A stretch of 55,911 nucleotides of DNA from an uncultured Fusicatenibacter sp. (GCA_902493585.1 CABUPZ010000011.1:1-55911); one strand, 5' to 3'. Shown: positions 17,467-27,646, numbered from the stretch's first letter. A program made the numbers and translations. The notes: a model not told the origin generated them from the sequence alone.

Positions 17467-19513
17467 TAAGTTTTTGAATGTGGCGTTTATCGGAAATCCC
17501 AACTGTGGAAAGACCACGTTGTTCAATGCGTACACCGGCGCGAATCTGAAAGTGGCAAACTGGCCGGGCGTAACGGTGGAAAAGGTGGAAGGTTCCTTCC
17601 GGTTTCAGGATTACCGGATGAAACTGGTGGATCTTCCGGGCACCTACAGCCTGACGTCCTACACAATGGAAGAAAAGGTTTCCAGGGAGTACATACTGAG
17701 CGACGCGGTGGATGTGATCATTGACGTTGCGGATGCCTCTTCTCTGGAGCGGAATCTCTACCTGACGCTCCAGCTGATCGAGCTTGGCAAGCCGGTGGTG
17801 CTTGCGCTGAATATGATGGATATCGTGGAAAAGCGCGGAATGGAGATCGACCTGCACCGTCTGCCGGAGATGCTTGGAATACCGGTTGTGCCGGTCAGCG
17901 CGAGAAAACGGCGGGGACTGGATATCCTGATGCACGCGGCGGTTCACCATAAGGACCATCAGGAAAAGACCCCTGTGATCCATCATCACGGCAACCGGCA
18001 GTCGCAGCATCCCCACGACCACCACGGGGAATTTGCGATGGTCTACAGCGATGGGGTGGAAGATAAGATTGACATCATCAAAGAGCAGCTGAAGCAGAAA
18101 TATCCGGAGATGTTCAACCACCGCTGGCACGCCATCAAGATTCTGGAAGGCGATGAGGAAGTGACGAAGCGTTATCCGGTGGAACTTCCGGAAGGTTTTA
18201 CCTGCAATTATGAGCAGCAGATCATCAATGAAAAATATGATTTTATCGAAGAGATCATGGATGAGGTCATGGTTCACCGGGAGCAGAAGGCGGCTGCCAC
18301 GGACCGGGTGGACGCGATCCTTACCAATCAGTGGCTTGGGCTTCCGATCTTTCTGCTGATCATGGCAGGGGTATTTTTCCTGACATTCACCATCGGCGAC
18401 TGGCTGAAAGAATATATGGCGCTGTTTATCGATATGATCTCTCAGAGAACGGCGGGGGCGCTGGAGACGCTGGAAGTCAATCAGGCGCTGACCTCCCTGA
18501 TCGTGGACGGCATTATTTCCGGAGTCGGAGGAATCCTGACCTTCCTGCCCAATATTTTCATTCTGTTCCTGGCGCTTGCGTTCCTGGAGGACAGCGGATA
18601 TATGGCGCGTGTCGCCTATGTGATGGACGGCCTGATGGGAAAGGTAGGTCTTTCGGGACGGGCATTTATTCCGATGATCCTTGGATTTGGATGTACGGTT
18701 CCTGCGATCATGGCTTCCCGGGCGCTGGAAAACCGGCATGACCGGCTGAGGACCATGCTGGTGACACCGTTTATGTCCTGCAGTGCGAGACTTCCTATTT
18801 ATCTGCTGTTCTCCCAGGTATTTTTTGGAGAACATGCAATGGTGGCGGCATATTCCATGTATGTGCTCGGACTGGCGGTGGCGATTCTGGTTGCTTTTGT
18901 TGTCCACCTGATGGACAAAGGAAAAAGTCAGTATAATCTTCTGATCGAGCTGCCGGAGTATAAGGCGCCGAGCGCGCGGACGATCGCCATCTATGTATGG
19001 GAGAAGGTCAAGGATTATCTGACAAAAGCCGGAACTACGATTTTTATCGCATCGATCCTCATGTGGTTCCTGTTGAATTTCGGAACCGGAGGATATACGA
19101 CGGAGATCCAGGAGAGTTTTGGTTCTGTGATAGGAAAGGCAATCGAGCCGCTGTTTGCGCCGGCTGGCCTGGGATACTGGCAGATTGTGGTTGCTCTGAT
19201 CGCTGGAATTTCAGCGAAAGAAGTGGTTGTATCCAGCTGTTCCGTACTGTTTGGCATCGGAAATATCACTTCCGCAGAAGGAATGGCAGCCCTTGGAACG
19301 CTGCTGGAGGGCATGGGCTTCGGCGGACTGAACGCTTACTGCCTGATGGTATTCGCGCTGCTGTATACGCCGTGTATCGCTGCTCTTGCGACGATCCACA
19401 GAGAGTCACGCAGCTGGAAATGGACCGGACTTTGCGTGGTCTTCCAGTTTGCGGTGGCATGGATCTCGGCAGTACTGATTTTCCAGGTGGGCAGCCTGTT
19501 CCTGGGAGGTTGA
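17459..19513 (+). CDS. feoB: FeoB ferrous iron transporter with histidine-rich insert
   Basis: GTP-dependent Fe2+ importer in the cytoplasmic membrane, 684 residues. The N-terminal G domain has G1 GNPNCGKTTLFNAYTG, G3 DLPGTYSL and G4 NMMD. A helical spacer region follows, then the transmembrane core with two Gate-type motifs (FIPMILGFGCTVPAIMASRA and LYTPCIAALATIHRES). Between the G domain and the membrane core, at about residues 161-189, is a His-rich stretch (HHKDHQEK, IHHHGN, HPHDHHGE) that could bind metal. It is co-transcribed with feoA and, four bases later, niaR. Total size is near the usual range. Confidence 0.95.
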   Translation: MSDKFLNVAFIGNPNCGKTTLFNAYTGANLKVANWPGVTVEKVEGSFRFQDYRMKLVDLPGTYSLTSYTMEEKVSREYILSDAVDVIIDVADASSLERNLYLTLQLIELGKPVVLALNMMDIVEKRGMEIDLHRLPEMLGIPVVPVSARKRRGLDILMHAAVHHKDHQEKTPVIHHHGNRQSQHPHDHHGEFAMVYSDGVEDKIDIIKEQLKQKYPEMFNHRWHAIKILEGDEEVTKRYPVELPEGFTCNYEQQIINEKYDFIEEIMDEVMVHREQKAAATDRVDAILTNQWLGLPIFLLIMAGVFFLTFTIGDWLKEYMALFIDMISQRTAGALETLEVNQALTSLIVDGIISGVGGILTFLPNIFILFLALAFLEDSGYMARVAYVMDGLMGKVGLSGRAFIPMILGFGCTVPAIMASRALENRHDRLRTMLVTPFMSCSARLPIYLLFSQVFFGEHAMVAAYSMYVLGLAVAILVAFVVHLMDKGKSQYNLLIELPEYKAPSARTIAIYVWEKVKDYLTKAGTTIFIASILMWFLLNFGTGGYTTEIQESFGSVIGKAIEPLFAPAGLGYWQIVVALIAGISAKEVVVSSCSVLFGIGNITSAEGMAALGTLLEGMGFGGLNAYCLMVFALLYTPCIAALATIHRESRSWKWTGLCVVFQFAVAWISAVLIFQVGSLFLGG

Positions 19514-19517
19514 TGGT

Positions 19518-20024
19518 ATGAATCAGGAAGAGAGAAGACAGGAAATCCTGGACTGTATCCGCGGAAGCCACACTCCCGTGTCCGGAACCTGGCTGGCAGG
19601 AAAATGCGGCGTCAGCCGTCAGATCATTGTGCAGGATATCGCGGCGCTCCGTGCAGCCGGATATGACATCCTTTCAACCAACAAGGGATATATCTGCCGG
19701 ATCCCGGCACAGGTGGAGCAAGTGTTCAAGGTACGGCACACGGATCAGCAGATTGAGGAGGAACTGAACCTGATCGTGGATAACGGTGGGATCGTGCTGG
19801 ACGTCTTTGTGGATCACGAGGTGTATGGAAAGATCCGGGCGGATCTGAACGTCAGTTCCAGACGGAAAGTGGCGGAATTTCTTCAGGAGATCCATGCGGG
19901 AAAATCCAGCCCGCTGAAAAATATCACCAGCGGGATCCATTTTCATACGGTTCGGGCGGATTCGGAAGAGACTCTGGAACATATCCGCCGGGAGCTGGAG
20001 GCGAGAGGATATCTGATGGAATAG
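19518..20024 (+). CDS. niaR: NiaR-type nicotinate-responsive repressor (HTH_11 + 3H domain)
   Basis: The 168-residue regulator has an N-terminal winged helix (VSGTWLAGKCGVSRQIIVQD) and the 3H domain with its conserved histidines (FVDHEVYGKIRADL; SGIHFHTVRA). In Firmicutes and Thermotoga, NiaR binds niacin and metal and represses NAD salvage or niacin transport genes. Here it follows feoB by only four bases, so it is probably part of the iron operon transcript. No NAD genes are in view. A strong terminator containing the dispersed palindrome core follows. Confidence 0.88.
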   Translation: MNQEERRQEILDCIRGSHTPVSGTWLAGKCGVSRQIIVQDIAALRAAGYDILSTNKGYICRIPAQVEQVFKVRHTDQQIEEELNLIVDNGGIVLDVFVDHEVYGKIRADLNVSSRRKVAEFLQEIHAGKSSPLKNITSGIHFHTVRADSEETLEHIRRELEARGYLME

Positions 20025-20049
20025 AAAGAGTTTATAAAGGATGAAAAAG

Positions 20050-20089
20050 ATGGTAACCGTTCGGGCAGCTGAACGGTTGCCATTTTTTT
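20050..20089 (+). terminator. Terminator of feoAB-niaR, built on the dispersed palindrome
   Basis: Arms ATGGTAACCGTTC and GAACGGTTGCCAT (one G-T pair) around GGGCAGCT, followed by seven T. The stem contains GTAACCGTTC, the arm of the dispersed repeat found at 24811, 31238 and elsewhere. Confidence 0.88.
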
Positions 20090-20374
20090 CTGAACAGAAG
20101 TTTTTCACAATTTTTTAAGTGGTTTTGAAAAGAACTTTATGCCTAAAACGGGCGCAAACCGACAAAAAGCATAAGGTTCAGATTTTATCAATATATAACA
20201 TGACGAAAAATAAGAGAAAATAAGAGAAATAGAAGTGCAGAAGATACAAAAAAATAAGAAATTCTTGTGCAGGTGGAAAAAATCTTTAAGAATTGACAAA
20301 TTCAAAAAACAGCAGTACCTTATATTAAACTTATATTAAATAAGTAGAAAATTTTTCAGAAGGGAGGGAGCAAC
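20090..20374 (+). promoter_or_regulatory. AT-rich leader and probable promoter region of the ATP synthase operon
   Basis: A gene-free stretch of about 285 bases, much more AT-rich than its surroundings. A perfect -35 (TTGACA, 20293-20298) is followed by TACCTT at 17 bases or TATATT at 22 bases, so the -10 is unclear. TTATATTAAA occurs twice in tandem (20320-20340), and AAGAGAAA/TAAGAGAAAT repeats lie near 20215. The strong AGGGAGGG site for atpB is at 20361-20368. No gene was recognised. Confidence 0.45.
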
Positions 20375-21058
20375 ACGGCAGAATTCAAAGATGATTTAAT
20401 TGAGCAGCTGACTTGTCAGACAGCCTTCCGTCTTCCGATCCTGGGAGACATTGACGAATCGGTTGTTGTGACATGGATCATTATGGCGGCGCTGGTTCTG
20501 GTTTCCATCTGGCTGACCCACGACCTGCGGGTGGAAAACCCAGGCAAAAAACAGCTGGCGCTGGAGTCCTTTTACTGTTGGATCAAAGGATTCTTTGAGG
20601 ATATCCTGGGAGAAAACGGAAAACGGTATACCAATTATATGATAACCGTTATCCTGTATCTGGGAGTCTCCAACATGATCGGACTGCTCGGCTTTAAACC
20701 GCCGACCAAGGACATGAACGTGACCATTGCGCTCGCGCTCATGAGTATTATTCTGATTGAATACGCAGGTATTCATTACCGTGGTGTCAAAGGATGGGTG
20801 AAATCCTTCGCGGAGCCTATGCCGATGATCGCGCCGATCAATGTGATGGAGATTTTTATACGTCCCGTATCATTGTGTATGCGATTGTTCGGAAATATCC
20901 TGGGAGGTTTTGTGGTCATGGAATTGATCAAGGGTGTGATCCCTGTGGTCGTCCCCATACCGTTCAGCCTGTACTTTGATGTATTTGACGGCCTGATCCA
21001 GGCCTATGTTTTTGTTTTCCTGACCTCTCTGTTTATCAAAGAACAGATCGAGGACTGA
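20375..21058 (+). CDS. atpB: ATP synthase F0 subunit a, apparent ACG start
   Basis: Membrane subunit forming the two ion half-channels against the c-ring. Helices and the essential arginine region are present (FIRPVSLCMRLFGNILGGFVV). The reading frame runs back from VVVTWIIMAALVLVSIWL through AEFKDDLIEQLTCQTAF, and the only position correctly spaced from AGGGAGGG (20361-20368) is ACG at 20375, where ATG would be expected. The first ATG/GTG-type alternative, GTG 20468, would remove 31 residues and has no site. Length is 227 residues, including the putative initiator. It is the first gene of atpBEFHAGDC; no atpI is seen upstream. Confidence 0.9.
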   Translation, partial: TAEFKDDLIEQLTCQTAFRLPILGDIDESVVVTWIIMAALVLVSIWLTHDLRVENPGKKQLALESFYCWIKGFFEDILGENGKRYTNYMITVILYLGVSNMIGLLGFKPPTKDMNVTIALALMSIILIEYAGIHYRGVKGWVKSFAEPMPMIAPINVMEIFIRPVSLCMRLFGNILGGFVVMELIKGVIPVVVPIPFSLYFDVFDGLIQAYVFVFLTSLFIKEQIED

Positions 21059-21147
21059 TAAGGAATGGGAGCGGAAGCGTTCCCGGAGACAGAAAAGTTT
21101 TATAGAGAAATTCAAAAATCAAATTGGAAAGAAAAGGAGAAAATGTC

Positions 21148-21369
21148 ATGGAATATTTAGTAGCAATCGGAGCAGCAATCGCAGCTTTAACAGGTATCGG
21201 AGCAGGTGTAGGTATCGGTCTGGCAACCGGTAAGGCAACAGAAGCTGTTGCAAGACAGCCAGAAGCAGAGAGCAAGATCAGCAAGACCCTGCTGCTGGGC
21301 GCGGCTCTGGCGGAGGCAACTGCTATTTATGGTTTCGTTATCGGTCTGCTTCTGATCTTCGTACTGTAA
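21148..21369 (+). CDS. atpE: ATP synthase F0 subunit c
   Basis: Ring-forming proteolipid of 73 residues with two hydrophobic helices joined by the polar loop ARQPEAES. The ion-binding carboxylate is the Glu in ALAEATAIYG. Sodium-type c subunits (for example Ilyobacter) carry Gln in GVGQG and Ser after the Glu; here these positions are Ile (GVGIG) and Ala. The ring is therefore predicted to carry protons. ATG 21148 follows AAAGGAGAAA. Confidence 0.95.
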   Translation: MEYLVAIGAAIAALTGIGAGVGIGLATGKATEAVARQPEAESKISKTLLLGAALAEATAIYGFVIGLLLIFVL

Positions 21370-21418
21370 TTTTGAGTGATCTGATATTGACGAAATCAAG
21401 AATAGGCAGGTGCGACAG

Positions 21419-21919
21419 TTGTTAAGAATAGATATCAATCTGGTATATATCATCATCAATATACTGATCCTTTACTTCCTTCTGAAAAAGTTTCTGATCA
21501 AGCCGTTGGACAACATTCTTGCCCAGCGTCAGGCGAAGGTGGACGGGATGCTGAATCATGCCAGCGCCACAGAGAACGAGGCTATGCAGTTAAAGGAAAA
21601 ATACGAGAATCAGATCGCAGCTGTTCAGAGCGAATCCGACAGGATTGTGGAGCAGGCAAAGAAAGATGCCCAGTTTGAGCATGACAAGATCCTGGATCAG
21701 GCAAATGGTCAGGCGAAAGACATTCTCACAAAGGCAAGAGAGACGGTAACTCTGGAGCGCGAGAAGGCGATGCGTGAGATGGAGACAGAGGTTGCCGGGC
21801 TGGCTTTAACTGCGGCGCAGAAGATTCTTGGAGACAGGAGCGGCGCCGAGAGTGACCAGTTACTCTATGACCAGTTCCTGGACAAAGCAGGTGATAGTGA
21901 TGACACAGACCTCAATTAG
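21419..21919 (+). CDS. atpF: ATP synthase F0 subunit b, TTG start
   Basis: Peripheral stalk subunit of 166 residues: one N-terminal membrane helix (LVYIIINILILYFLLKKFL) and a long charged coiled coil (NEAMQLKEKYENQIAAVQSE). TTG 21419 is preferred because AGGCAGG (21404-21410) is eight bases upstream. A GTG at 21410 overlaps that site. The end overlaps atpH by 20 bases. Confidence 0.92.
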   Translation: MLRIDINLVYIIINILILYFLLKKFLIKPLDNILAQRQAKVDGMLNHASATENEAMQLKEKYENQIAAVQSESDRIVEQAKKDAQFEHDKILDQANGQAKDILTKARETVTLEREKAMREMETEVAGLALTAAQKILGDRSGAESDQLLYDQFLDKAGDSDDTDLN

Positions 21920-22403
21920 TTATGCAACGGTTCTGTATGAGCTGAAGACAGACAGGGAAGCGGTGGAAACGACCAGACAGATCCTGAAAGAAGTGCCGCA
22001 GGTGCAGAAAGCGCTGGAGGATCCGAGGGTTTCTCTGGAGGCGAAGCATCGTCTGGTGGAGAGAATCTTCCCGAAAGAAATGCAGAACTTTTTAAAGACC
22101 ATGTGCGACCATGATCAGGCCGCAAAAGCGGAGGAAATCTTCCAGGCTTATCAGGAATACGCGGATAAGCAGGAGAAGATCCTCACGGCAACGTTGTCTT
22201 ACGTTACTTTGCCAACGGAAGAGCAGATGGAAAAAATCAGACAGTTTCTCTGCAGGAAATATCACAGCAGAGAGGCGAAGATCGAGCTGGTTGAGAATCC
22301 GGAGCTGATCGGCGGCTTCATCCTGAAGGTGGGCAGCAGCGAATATGACTGGAGCCTGAAAGGACGTTTGCAACAGTTGAAACAACAAATAATCCGGAGG
22401 TGA
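21900..22403 (+). CDS. atpH: ATP synthase F1 subunit delta
   Basis: Links the b stalk to the top of the F1 head. The 167 residues start MTQTSISYATVLYEL; the conserved C-terminal part reads NPELIGGFILKVGSSEYDWS, then the final helix LKGRLQQLKQQI. ATG 21900 lies inside the end of atpF, so translation is probably coupled. Confidence 0.9.
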   Translation: MTQTSISYATVLYELKTDREAVETTRQILKEVPQVQKALEDPRVSLEAKHRLVERIFPKEMQNFLKTMCDHDQAAKAEEIFQAYQEYADKQEKILTATLSYVTLPTEEQMEKIRQFLCRKYHSREAKIELVENPELIGGFILKVGSSEYDWSLKGRLQQLKQQIIRR

Positions 22404-22408
22404 ATGAG

Positions 22409-23920
22409 TTGAGTTCAATCAATTCAGAAGAAATCATTTCGATTCTGAAAGAAGAAATAGAGAACTATGACGCCATTTCCCGGGACCAGGAGACAGGTAC
22501 GGTCATCTATGTCGGTGACGGAATCGCCAATGTCTACGGCATTGATCATGCGATGTACGGCGAGATTGTTACCTTTGAGAATGGTCTGAAGGGTATGGTA
22601 CAGGATATCCGAAGAAACCAGATCGGCGTCATTCTGTTTGGAAAAGATACAGGGATCAAAGAAGGAACCAAAGTGGCGCGGACCGGAAAAAAAGCCGGCG
22701 TGCCCGTCGGTGAGAAATTCATCGGCCGTGTGGTAAACGCTCTGGGTGAGCCGATCGACGGAAAAGGCCCGATCGAGGCAGCCGGTTACCGTCCGATCGA
22801 GCAGGAGGCTCCGGGGATTGTAGAGCGTAAATCTGTGGATACACCGATGGAAACCGGTATTCTGGCGATCGATTCCATGTTCCCGATCGGACGCGGACAG
22901 CGTGAGCTGATCATCGGAGACCGCCAGACCGGAAAGACATCCATCGCCACAGATACGATCATCAACCAGAAAGGCAAAGACGTGATCTGTATCTATGTGG
23001 CAATCGGACAGAAGGCATCTACGGTGGCAAAAGTGGTTTCCAGTCTGGAGAAACATGGTGCGATGGAATATTCCATCATCGTATCCGCTACTGCCAGTGA
23101 CTGTGCTCCGCTTCAGTACATCGTACCGTATGCGGGAACTTCCATGGCAGAATATTTTATGTATCAGGGAAAAGATGTCCTGATCGTTTATGACGATCTT
23201 TCCAAGCATGCGGTGGCTTACCGTGCGCTGTCCCTGCTGCTGGAGCGTTCTCCGGGACGTGAGGCGTATCCGGGCGACGTCTTCTACCTGCATTCCAGAC
23301 TGCTGGAGCGTTCCAGCCGTCTGTCGGATGCGCTGGGCGGCGGTTCCATTACGGCGCTGCCGATCATTGAGACACAGGCGGGCGATGTTTCCGCTTATAT
23401 TCCGACGAACGTTATTTCCATCACAGACGGACAGATTTTCCTGGAAAGCGACCTGTTCAATTCCGGTATGCGTCCGGCCGTCAATGTAGGTCTTTCCGTA
23501 TCCCGTGTAGGTGGTGCGGCTCAGACGAAGGCGATGAAGAAGGCGGCAGGTTCTATCCGTATTGATCTTGCCCAGTACCGTGAGATGGAAGTATTTACCC
23601 AGTTTTCCTCAGACCTGGATGACGCGACGCAGGAACAGCTGCGGTACGGAAAAGGACTGATGGAACTGCTGAAACAGCCGCTGTGCAATCCGCTGAGCCT
23701 GCATCAGCAGGTGATCACTCTGGTTGCGGCGACCCATAAGAAGATGATGCATGTGGAAGTCAAAAAGATGAAAGCTTATCAGATGGAGATGCTGGAATAC
23801 TTCGACCGCACTTATCCGGAGATCGGACAGGAGATCGAAGAGAAGAAGGTACTCACCGAAGAGCTGATCGAAAAGATTGAACGTGCCGCAGAGGAATTCA
23901 AAGACAAGAGCAGGTGTTGA
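22409..23920 (+). CDS. atpA: ATP synthase F1 subunit alpha, TTG start
   Basis: Non-catalytic nucleotide-binding subunit of the F1 hexamer, 503 residues. It has Walker A GDRQTGKTS, the visible alpha signature PAVNVGLSVSRVGGAAQ and a normal C-terminal helical domain. TTG 22409 is chosen (MSSINSEEIISILKEEI) because GGAGG at 22396-22400 is eight bases upstream. GTG 22400 would start on the site itself. Confidence 0.95.
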   Translation: MSSINSEEIISILKEEIENYDAISRDQETGTVIYVGDGIANVYGIDHAMYGEIVTFENGLKGMVQDIRRNQIGVILFGKDTGIKEGTKVARTGKKAGVPVGEKFIGRVVNALGEPIDGKGPIEAAGYRPIEQEAPGIVERKSVDTPMETGILAIDSMFPIGRGQRELIIGDRQTGKTSIATDTIINQKGKDVICIYVAIGQKASTVAKVVSSLEKHGAMEYSIIVSATASDCAPLQYIVPYAGTSMAEYFMYQGKDVLIVYDDLSKHAVAYRALSLLLERSPGREAYPGDVFYLHSRLLERSSRLSDALGGGSITALPIIETQAGDVSAYIPTNVISITDGQIFLESDLFNSGMRPAVNVGLSVSRVGGAAQTKAMKKAAGSIRIDLAQYREMEVFTQFSSDLDDATQEQLRYGKGLMELLKQPLCNPLSLHQQVITLVAATHKKMMHVEVKKMKAYQMEMLEYFDRTYPEIGQEIEEKKVLTEELIEKIERAAEEFKDKSRC

Positions 23921-23923
23921 TAT

Positions 23924-24814
23924 ATGGCAAATATGAAAGAAATCCAGGACAGGATCCGAAGCGTTCAGGATACGATGAAGATCACGAACGCCATGTATAC
24001 GATTTCTTCTTCCAAACTGAAAAAGGCGAAAAAAGCCCTTGAGGATACCGAGCCGTATTTCTATGCTCTGCAGGGTGCGATTTCCCGTACCCTGCGCCAT
24101 GTGCCGGATCTGGAGCACCGTTATTTTGACGAACGGGGAACGGTTCAGGGAAAAGACCGGAAAGTCGGTTACGTCGTCATCACCGGTGACAAAGGTATGG
24201 CGGGCGCTTACAACCACAACGTGGAGAAGCTTGCCGAGGATGAGATGGCGGCGAGAGACTGCGACAGTTATCTGTTTGTCCTGGGTGAGATGGGACGCCA
24301 GTATTTTACAAGGCGTAATATGGCGATCGATACCCAGTTTCATTATACCGTGCAGAATCCAACGATGCACAGGGCCCGCGTGATCTCGGAACTGTTGGTG
24401 GACAAATTCAACAAAGGCGAACTGGACGAGGTGTATATCATCTTCACCCAGATGAACAATTCGGTTGCCATGGAGCCGCGGATGATCCAGCTGCTTCCAT
24501 TGAAAAAAGCGACCTTTGAAGTAAAGACGCCTGCAATTGTAGATATCCACCAGGAGGAGATCGAGATGGTGCCTTCTGAGGAGGCAGTGCTGGATATGAT
24601 CGTACCGAATTATATTACCGGAATGATCTACAGCTGTCTGGTCGAGTCCTACTCCAGCGAGCAGAATTCGAGAATGATCGCCATGCAGAATTCCACCGAA
24701 AGTGCGAAAGAAATCCTGCATGAGCTGAATATCTCCTACAACCGTGCAAGACAGGCTGGCATTACCCAGGAGATTACCGAGGTAATCGGCGGTGCCAGAG
24801 CACAGAAGAGGTAA
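23924..24814 (+). CDS. atpG: ATP synthase F1 subunit gamma
   Basis: Central rotor shaft, 296 residues. The N-terminal helix (MKEIQDRIRSVQDTMKITNA) and C-terminal helix (SYNRARQAGITQEITEVIGG) are the paired coiled coil, with a Rossmann-like middle (YVVITGDKGMAGAYNHNV). Its stop codon TAA lies within the left arm of a perfect palindrome that separates it from atpD. Confidence 0.95.
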   Translation: MANMKEIQDRIRSVQDTMKITNAMYTISSSKLKKAKKALEDTEPYFYALQGAISRTLRHVPDLEHRYFDERGTVQGKDRKVGYVVITGDKGMAGAYNHNVEKLAEDEMAARDCDSYLFVLGEMGRQYFTRRNMAIDTQFHYTVQNPTMHRARVISELLVDKFNKGELDEVYIIFTQMNNSVAMEPRMIQLLPLKKATFEVKTPAIVDIHQEEIEMVPSEEAVLDMIVPNYITGMIYSCLVESYSSEQNSRMIAMQNSTESAKEILHELNISYNRARQAGITQEITEVIGGARAQKR

Positions 24815-24838
24815 CCGTTCAGCTGGCTGAACGGTTAC
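24811..24838. repeat. Perfect dispersed palindrome between atpG and atpD
   Basis: Arms GTAACCGTTCAGC and its exact reverse complement, separated by TG. One more G-C pair can be added outside. The atpG stop is embedded in the left arm; the atpD Shine-Dalgarno follows 12 bases later. The sequence is identical to the copy at 31238. It may stabilise or space the two cistrons. Confidence 0.9.
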
Positions 24839-24865
24839 CAGAAATAGAAATAGAGGAGAAATCGT

Positions 24866-26263
<1,398 letters not shown>

Positions 26264-26281
26264 AGAAGAGGAGGATGACGG

Positions 26282-26719
26282 ATGGCAGAGAATGGTGAAA
26301 GAAATACCTTCTATCTGAAAGTCATTGCGGCAGACCGTGTCTTCTTTCAGGGAAGATGTCTTTCTGTGGTGCTTCCGGCAGTGGATGGTGAACATGCGAT
26401 CATGGCTCATCATTCGGATATGATGATCGCTACCGATACGGGAACCATCCGTTTCCGAACGGAAGACGGGGAAGTGCACGAGGCAGTCGTAGGTACGGGA
26501 TTTACACAGGTGATCAACAACCGTGTGACCATCCTTGTGGAATTTGCCGAGCGGCCGGAAGAAATTGATGCGCTGCGTGCCAGAGAGGCAATGGAGCGCG
26601 CGCAGGAACAGCTTCGCCAGAAGCAGAGCCAGCAGGAGTATTATCATACGCAGGCATCGCTGGCAAGAGCGATGGCGCGTCTGCGGATGACGAACAAGAA
26701 TAATATTAACAGGAAGTAG
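26282..26719 (+). CDS. atpC: ATP synthase F1 subunit epsilon
   Basis: Small regulatory stalk subunit, 145 residues: an N-terminal beta sandwich (FFQGRCLSVVLPAVDGEHAI) and a C-terminal helical hairpin (LRAREAMERAQEQLRQKQSQ). It is the last gene of the operon, with an attached terminator 38 bases downstream. Confidence 0.93.
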   Translation: MAENGERNTFYLKVIAADRVFFQGRCLSVVLPAVDGEHAIMAHHSDMMIATDTGTIRFRTEDGEVHEAVVGTGFTQVINNRVTILVEFAERPEEIDALRAREAMERAQEQLRQKQSQQEYYHTQASLARAMARLRMTNKNNINRK

Positions 26720-26756
26720 CCGTGTTTTTCTGTACATCAGACGGCTGCAGACAGGA

Positions 26757-26807
26757 AACAGCCAGAAGACCTTCCAGTCGGGTACCGGAGGGGCTTCTGG
26801 CTGTTTT
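26757..26807 (+). terminator. Terminator of the ATP synthase operon
   Basis: Stem AACAGCCAGAAG / CTTCTGGCTGTT with a 25-base loop that contains a secondary stem, followed by a short T-run. It may also act in reverse, since the next gene faces it. Confidence 0.75.
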
Positions 26808-26847
26808 GATATTTTAGGCGTATTCGGAGATGTATGGTCGCATGCCC

Positions 26848-26874
26848 GTAAACATTCGTTAGCAGAACGTTTAC
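26848..26874. repeat. Diverged copy of the dispersed palindrome
   Basis: Arms GTAAACATTC and GAACGTTTAC with one mismatch around GTTAGCA. It resembles the GTAACCGTTC family with substitutions, and lies between the convergent atpC and HAD genes. Confidence 0.5.
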
Positions 26875-26920
26875 GCATATCCAGATTCCCTTTCAGGACG
26901 CAGGATTGAGCGGCCGGGTT

Positions 26921-27646
26921 TTACTGCCCTGCCTCGCTGTCTTTCAGGGAGGAAAGGTAGCTGATCAGTGCATCAAAATCGCCGTGAGGATACTGGCTGA
27001 TATCCACGGATTTCTGGTTGATCAGGCAGTCAGTCTGCAGGAAGATGGAGATGCCAAGAGTGGCTGCCGCCAGGTCTTCCGTGGTATCGTTTCCGACCAT
27101 CAGGCATTCTTCCGGTTTTACCTGTGCTCTGGTCAGGATATCCTGATAGTAGGCAGGATTCGGCTTGCAGTGGGTGGAATTTTCATAGGTTGTATAGAAT
27201 TCAAAGTCTTCCGGCTCCAGCCCGGCCCAGCGAATGCGGGATTCGGTGGCGATGGAAGGGAAGAGCGGGTTGGTGGCAAGAATGACCCGGAAACCGAGGG
27301 AACGGGCGAGTTCGACGGCTTCACGGGCTTTGGGGTTATAACCGCATACTTTCTGTGCCTGCTGGAATTCGTTGCGGTAAAAATCTTCAAACACCGGGAT
27401 GTGCTCCCGTACCTGTTCACCGAACTGTTTGGCAAAGAAGTTCCAGAATACTTCTTCGTTGGTGCATGTTCCTGGATTTTTCACCATAGCGGCGGTGCCC
27501 GCCCAGACAGCGTCGAGCAGCGGCTGTGGCTCGTAGCCCAGAGGGGCAACGCGTGCGGCAAGCGCTTTAAAGTATGTTTTTACAAAGAGTTCCTGATCCA
27601 TCGGAAGAAGCGTTCCGTCCAGATCAAAGAGGATGGTCGTTATCAT
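26921..27646 (-). CDS. HAD-superfamily hydrolase (small-molecule phosphatase type)
   Basis: Cytoplasmic phosphatase of 241 residues. Motif I is FDLDGTLLPMD, motif II lies in VILATNPLF, the lysine region is CKPNPAYYQDI, and motif IV is CLMVGNDTTEDLAAA. The cap is the helical C1 type. ATG 27646 is chosen because GGAGAA lies about nine bases upstream; the longer frame includes non-conserved residues. The substrate cannot be told from sequence. It is a single-gene unit facing the atp operon. Confidence 0.88.
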   Translation of the reverse strand: MITTILFDLDGTLLPMDQELFVKTYFKALAARVAPLGYEPQPLLDAVWAGTAAMVKNPGTCTNEEVFWNFFAKQFGEQVREHIPVFEDFYRNEFQQAQKVCGYNPKAREAVELARSLGFRVILATNPLFPSIATESRIRWAGLEPEDFEFYTTYENSTHCKPNPAYYQDILTRAQVKPEECLMVGNDTTEDLAAATLGISIFLQTDCLINQKSVDISQYPHGDFDALISYLSSLKDSEAGQ

